Source: Comamonas sp. 26
Lineage (GTDB): Bacteria > Pseudomonadota > Gammaproteobacteria > Burkholderiales > Burkholderiaceae_C
Assembly: GCF_002754475.1 (NCBI RefSeq)
Contig: NZ_PEFL01000003.1
Span: 372,001-436,000 of the forward strand
Direction of reading: 5' to 3'
Length of the DNA: 64,000 bases
The position numbers were made by a program, and so were the translations under genes. Positions 60,708-64,000 of the stretch are shown here, piece by piece (position 1 is the first letter of the stretch; each line of letters begins with the position of its first letter). A model generated the notes under the pieces. The model saw nothing but the letters and a program-made list of their open reading frames with translations. It was not told the DNA's origin and made no database searches.

Positions 60708-60916
60708 GGTGAATGCCTAGTTGACTGAATGTGAGCAAGTACTTTGTAAGTCCTTGCTATCTGGGACTTCAAGTGTGCGCGTGGCGGGTTTTTCTGTCCA
60801 AGGCTTGATGTGAACTGCTCTATGCGTTTTATGCATAACCACGTAAAAGGTCAGAGTACTCGGCCTAAAGTGCTGGATTTACGACATGGAAATACGAAAT
60901 TTGCCATCATCCCTTC

Positions 60917-61840
60917 ATGTCTGAAAACAAAGATAGCCATAGCGGCTGGAACGGCCCCGCGCCATTTGCCAACACCCCGCCTATCGGGCTTGCACCTGAA
61001 TTGCAGGCGCAAGAAGACGTGCTGCCTGGCTGGAATACGCTGTGGCCCGATCTGCCCGAAGACAGCTATGCGGCGGCCGATGCGCTGTGGTGGTCGCGCA
61101 AGCTGGGCACGCCGCAGGCGCTGGGCGCTGATGTGGCGCCGCTGATGGCTGATGAGTCTGATGCCCGCGCCGTGCAAAGCGCACTGGCCCGCACCTGGGG
61201 CTGGTGGCCTGCTGACCGCGCACCGCGCTACTGGAAGTCCGGCGGCCCCAGCCGCGCTGCTGCGCTGCTGCATGTGCCCCTGCCCGAGAACGGCATTCAC
61301 CAAGGCGTGGCGCTGGCACCTGTGCCACAAGCCGTCTTCAATCTGCGCGGCGCCGAGGCAGAAATCGCCCTGCGCATTGGTCAGGACATCAGTGCCGAGC
61401 AGGCCGCCGCACTCGATTACGACAGTGCACTGGCGCTGGTGGATGGCGTGACCGTCGCTGTGGAATGGGTCGATGTGCGCTGGCGCGATGGCCTCAAAGC
61501 CCCGGCGCTGGCCTTGCTGGCAGACGGCCAGTGCCACGGCGGGCTGGCGCTGGGCGAGTGGCTGCCTGCATCCACCATCACCGGGCGTGACTGGGCCAAG
61601 CAGCTTTGCACCGTGAGCGTGAATGACGGCGAGCCGCAGCGCTTTACCGGCACGCACAGTCTGGGCGACCCCGCCTGGCTGCTGCTGGACTGGCTGCAGC
61701 ATGTGGCGCGCGAATACGGTAGCGTGCCCGCTGGCACGGTGGTGACCACGGGTACCTGGTGCGGCTGCATGCCACTCAACGCAGGTGACCGTTTTGAGAT
61801 GCAGTTTGAAGGTCTGGGACAGCTGGGCTGGCAGTTTTAA
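60917..61840 (+). CDS. fumarylacetoacetate hydrolase-family protein, 2-oxo-4-pentenoate hydratase-like
   Basis: 307 residues. The family core is AEAEIALRIGQDIS, VDGVTVAVEWVDVRW, and GTVVTTGTWCGCMPLNAGDRFEMQFEGLG near the C-terminus. It resembles hydratases of meta-cleavage pathways (2-oxo-4-pentenoate hydratase, 2-oxohepta-3-ene-dioate hydratase), but the N-terminal 30 residues are not typical. No pathway neighbours. ATG 60917 (MSENKDSHSG). Confidence 0.78.
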   Translation: MSENKDSHSGWNGPAPFANTPPIGLAPELQAQEDVLPGWNTLWPDLPEDSYAAADALWWSRKLGTPQALGADVAPLMADESDARAVQSALARTWGWWPADRAPRYWKSGGPSRAAALLHVPLPENGIHQGVALAPVPQAVFNLRGAEAEIALRIGQDISAEQAAALDYDSALALVDGVTVAVEWVDVRWRDGLKAPALALLADGQCHGGLALGEWLPASTITGRDWAKQLCTVSVNDGEPQRFTGTHSLGDPAWLLLDWLQHVAREYGSVPAGTVVTTGTWCGCMPLNAGDRFEMQFEGLGQLGWQF

Positions 61841-61870
61841 AAAGCAGCGCTAAGTGCTTTCTAAAAACTC

Positions 61871-61905
61871 CTGATTTAATAGCTGCAAGCGCTTGTATTT
61901 ATTGG
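61871..61905 (+). repeat. dispersed TAGCTG-AGCGCTT element, copy k
   Basis: TTTAATAGCTGCAAGCGCT followed by TGTATTTATTGG, one of the cleanest copies, between the FAH-family and NTF2-like genes. Confidence 0.65.
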
Positions 61906-62044
61906 TGATAGGCCTGTTTGTTTTAAAAAAATAGCAGCCATACTGTGACTACTGCTCCTTTTTGAAAAGCAGGTAATTCCGGGGGCGTGAACGGGCCAAA
62001 GAACTCTCCAATTGGGCGCTTGATCGTCAAAGGGAGTTCAAAAA

Positions 62045-62554
62045 GTGAGCGACACCGCAATCGCTGCATTGCAGCAAAGACTGGAGCTGGCCGAGGCACG
62101 CCTGGAAATCATGGATCTGGAGGCTGAATACGCCAGGGCCTGGGATTCGGGTGATGCAGCGGGCTGGGCGGCAGTCTTTACGGAAGACGGCGTTTTTGAC
62201 CTAGCCGCAGTAGGCCAGGGGCCGCGACTGGTTCACACGGGCCGCGAGGAACTACAGGCCTTTTGCACGCAGGTGGACGCGTTCTACAAAGGCCTGCACT
62301 TCATGCATCTGCCGCGTCTGCAGATTGATGGCGACACGGCGCAGGCGCGCGTGCATTTCCAGTGGCAGGGCCTTTTTAACGCGTCGGCCCAATACTTTGG
62401 CCAGCGCATTGTGCTGGGTTACTACGATGTGCGCTATCAGCGTGTGCAGGGCTGCTGGCTGATGAAGCATAGGTTGGAAAAAGCCGTCAGCGGCGTGACG
62501 ACCGAGCACTACGACGTGTATCAGTCCGCCAGTCTGGCGCAGGGCCAGTCCTGA
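62045..62554 (+). CDS. NTF2/SnoaL-like domain protein
   Basis: 169 residues, GTG start with AAGGGAG upstream. ALQQRLELAEARLEIMDLEAEYARAWDSGD then WAAVFTEDGVFDL is the N-terminal half of the SnoaL-like fold, and FMHLPRLQIDGDTAQARVHFQW the sheet. Members include aromatic dioxygenase small-subunit-like proteins and cyclases; role unknown. No partner gene recognised. It is convergent with the PPK2 gene, 27 nt apart. Confidence 0.78.
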   Translation: MSDTAIAALQQRLELAEARLEIMDLEAEYARAWDSGDAAGWAAVFTEDGVFDLAAVGQGPRLVHTGREELQAFCTQVDAFYKGLHFMHLPRLQIDGDTAQARVHFQWQGLFNASAQYFGQRIVLGYYDVRYQRVQGCWLMKHRLEKAVSGVTTEHYDVYQSASLAQGQS

Positions 62555-62581
62555 CGGCCATGAGCCGCAGTCGCGGCAGGC

Positions 62582-63664
62582 TTACTTCACCTTGATCTTA
62601 TCCAGCGCAGGCGCACCGGGCGGGTACTTCAGGTCCAGATTGCCCAGCACCTCACTCAGCATGGTGGCAATCATCAGGTTGCGGTGCGTTTTTGAATCGG
62701 CGGGCACGATGGTCCACGGTGCCCAGGGCGTGTGTGTGGCGGCCAGCAGCTGCTCGTAGGCCTGCTGGTAGTCATCCCACTGGGCGCGCACTTTCAAGTC
62801 ATTTTCATCAAACTTCCAGTGCTTGCACGGGTCATCCAGCCGCTCCTGAAGCCGCTGGCGCTGCTCGTCTTTGCTGATGTGCAGCATGAACTTGAGGATG
62901 ATGGTCCCCGTCTCGCTGAGCATGCGCTCGAAGTCGTTGATCTGGGCGTAGCGCTGCGCCTGCTGCTCGGGTGTGATGAAGCGGTTGACCACGGGCACCA
63001 GGACATCTTCGTATTGGCTGCGGTTGAAGACCACCACCTCCCCCGCACCAGGCACCAGCTGGTGAATGCGCCACAGATAGTCGTGCGCCTTTTCCACCTC
63101 GGTCGGCGCTTTCCAGCCCACGGTGCGCACGCCCAGCGGCGTCATCTGGCCGAACACGCCGCGCAGTGTGCCGTCCTTACCTGCTGCGTCCATGCCTTGC
63201 AAAATGACCAGTAGTTTGAAGCTGCGGTCGGCATAAAAAATGTTCTGCAGACCATCTAGCTCCGTGGCCAGCTGAGCGGCAGTGTCCTTGTCGTGCTGCT
63301 TGCCTTTATTGGCGGAAAAAGGTTTGGCGGCAGGGTCAAACTTTTGCAGATTGACAGGCGCAGGCGGGGGCTCTGCGGAGAGGCGACTGTCGCACGGCTC
63401 GCCCGGTTGCCATTGCTGCCAGAGCTTGCGCAGCGCCTTGTTCTGAATCTCGAACGGATAGACGCTGTGTGCCGTCGGTGCTACGACCGGCGCTGCTGCC
63501 GAAGCTTTTGTCGGCACTTCTGCTGCGGGCTTGGGCGGCGCTTTGCGGGCTGATTGAGCGGCTGGTTTTTTGACGGCAGGCGCTGCAGGTGCGGCGGTCT
63601 TGCCTGCGTCTACAGATTCACGGGTAGGAAAGGGCAGGCTGGGCTTAGAGGGCTGACGGGGCAT
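62582..63664 (-). CDS. polyphosphate kinase 2 family protein
   Basis: Transfers phosphate from polyphosphate to nucleotides (ADP/GDP or NMP). 360 residues; the PPK2 core has Walker A-like QGMDAAGKDGTLRG (near 150-163), RSQYEDVLVPVV (Walker B region near 210) and DDPCKHWKFDENDLKVR. About 65 N-terminal residues are rich in Ala, Pro and Lys (AAPAAPAVKKPAAQSARKAPP), an unusual extension that may bind polyphosphate, nucleic acid or the cell envelope. Whether it makes NTP or NDP cannot be told. ATG 63664. Confidence 0.87.
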   Translation of the reverse strand: MPRQPSKPSLPFPTRESVDAGKTAAPAAPAVKKPAAQSARKAPPKPAAEVPTKASAAAPVVAPTAHSVYPFEIQNKALRKLWQQWQPGEPCDSRLSAEPPPAPVNLQKFDPAAKPFSANKGKQHDKDTAAQLATELDGLQNIFYADRSFKLLVILQGMDAAGKDGTLRGVFGQMTPLGVRTVGWKAPTEVEKAHDYLWRIHQLVPGAGEVVVFNRSQYEDVLVPVVNRFITPEQQAQRYAQINDFERMLSETGTIILKFMLHISKDEQRQRLQERLDDPCKHWKFDENDLKVRAQWDDYQQAYEQLLAATHTPWAPWTIVPADSKTHRNLMIATMLSEVLGNLDLKYPPGAPALDKIKVK

Positions 63665-63700
63665 ACGAAAAACTCCTGTTCAGTTCGGGTTGATGCTATG

Positions 63701-63730
63701 AAATATCTAGCTGTAAGCGCTTAAATATTC
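63701..63730 (+). repeat. dispersed TAGCTG-AGCGCTT element, copy l
   Basis: AAATATCTAGCTGTAAGCGC then TTAAATATTC, upstream of the PPK2 gene. Confidence 0.6.
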
Positions 63731-63772
63731 AGTGCTAAAGCCATTTTTGCCTGTAAACCGGTTCTGTCCATG

Positions 63773-64000
63773 TCAGTCTTTCCCTGCTTCGCGTTCGCGC
63801 AACAGCTGCACAAAACGTCGCGCGGCAAGGCCTTGTGTGCGCTCTTTGGACCAGACCCAGTCTACAAACAAGGTCGTGCCGTTGCTGATGTTCTGCACCG
63901 GTATTTCCATCAGCGCACCGGCGTTGATATGTGCCTCTATCAGCCCCTTGGGCAACCAGCCCCATGCCATGCCCGCTCCGATGAGTGAAAGTGCGGCCTG
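63773..64000 (-). CDS. LysR-family regulator, C-terminal part (runs off right edge)
   Basis: 75 codons are visible on the minus strand. The segment AALSLIGAGMAWGWLPKGLIE is the typical LysR effector-domain motif '...alvaaGlGiallP..li...G.L', followed by 45 residues to the stop. The start and DNA-binding domain lie beyond the window. It ends 108 nt before the PPK2 gene starts. Confidence 0.75.
   Translation of the reverse strand, partial: QAALSLIGAGMAWGWLPKGLIEAHINAGALMEIPVQNISNGTTLFVDWVWSKERTQGLAARRFVQLLREREAGKD

Noticed and set aside
60851..61702. 283-codon minus-strand frame opposite the FAH-family gene
   Set aside because: Composition is that of an antisense frame and it has no ribosome-binding site.

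Overview
The window looks like a chromosomal segment of a beta-proteobacterium of the Burkholderiales, most likely Comamonadaceae and probably Comamonas or a close relative. This is an inference from protein types (aerobic benzoyl-CoA 'box' pathway, GTP-type PEP carboxykinase, tripartite Liv-type transporter, MinCDE), high GC content with GC-rich third positions, and two families of short intergenic repeats. I see no rRNA, phage, insertion sequence or CRISPR array. There is one tRNA, an initiator tRNA-Met.

Layout. 1-2.5 kb: start of a boxC-boxB operon (boxB runs off the left edge). 2.5-17.3 kb: metabolic and regulatory genes (threonine ammonia-lyase, a slipin, a 45-residue membrane protein, pckG with a structured leader, LysR/MarR regulators, phosphoesterase, universal stress protein, D-amino-acid dehydrogenase, exonuclease, flavin reductase, TauD-type dioxygenase, glutathione reductase). 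17.4-19.3 kb: minCDE. 19.4-28.2 kb: CoA and nucleobase metabolism (crotonase-fold protein, acetoacetyl-CoA synthetase, a cobalamin-binding-type radical SAM protein, uracil permease, acetate CoA-transferase, thioesterase). 28.3-37.4 kb: second box locus: an aromatic-acid-type ABC transporter, benzoate-CoA ligase, boxD and the divergent regulator boxR. 37.4-45.3 kb: AidB-like dehydrogenase, M48 protease, EamA transporter, AraC regulator, AmpG-like transporter and a two-component system. 45.4-55.6 kb: surface polysaccharide block (ugd, UDP-glucuronate epimerase, GT39, ArnC-like GT2, YbhN/AglD-like protein, O-antigen ligase, GT25, GT4, capsule-type transferase). 55.6-64 kb: zinc-ribbon protein, ilvE, radA, tRNA-fMet, gdhA, FAH-family hydratase, NTF2-like protein, PPK2 and the end of a LysR gene.

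How it works together. Benzoate would be imported by the Liv-type transporter, activated by the ligase, epoxidised by BoxAB, ring-cleaved by BoxC and oxidised by BoxD. BoxR (HTH plus shikimate-kinase-like domain) should sense benzoyl-CoA. Both box promoters, 34 kb apart, carry two GCA-N6-TGC sites placed in the same way around the promoter, so the two halves look like one regulon. The polysaccharide block contains every step expected for making UDP-galacturonate, loading it on a lipid carrier and moving it to LPS.

Most notable unexplained signals: an 18-bp-stem leader hairpin with a competing stem in front of pckG; a 16-codon leader ORF translationally coupled to boxD; about 13 copies of a dispersed 25-35 nt element that pairs up into 90-100 nt palindromes and in places has entered coding sequence; and a UUCG-hairpin repeat that supplies the minE stop codon.
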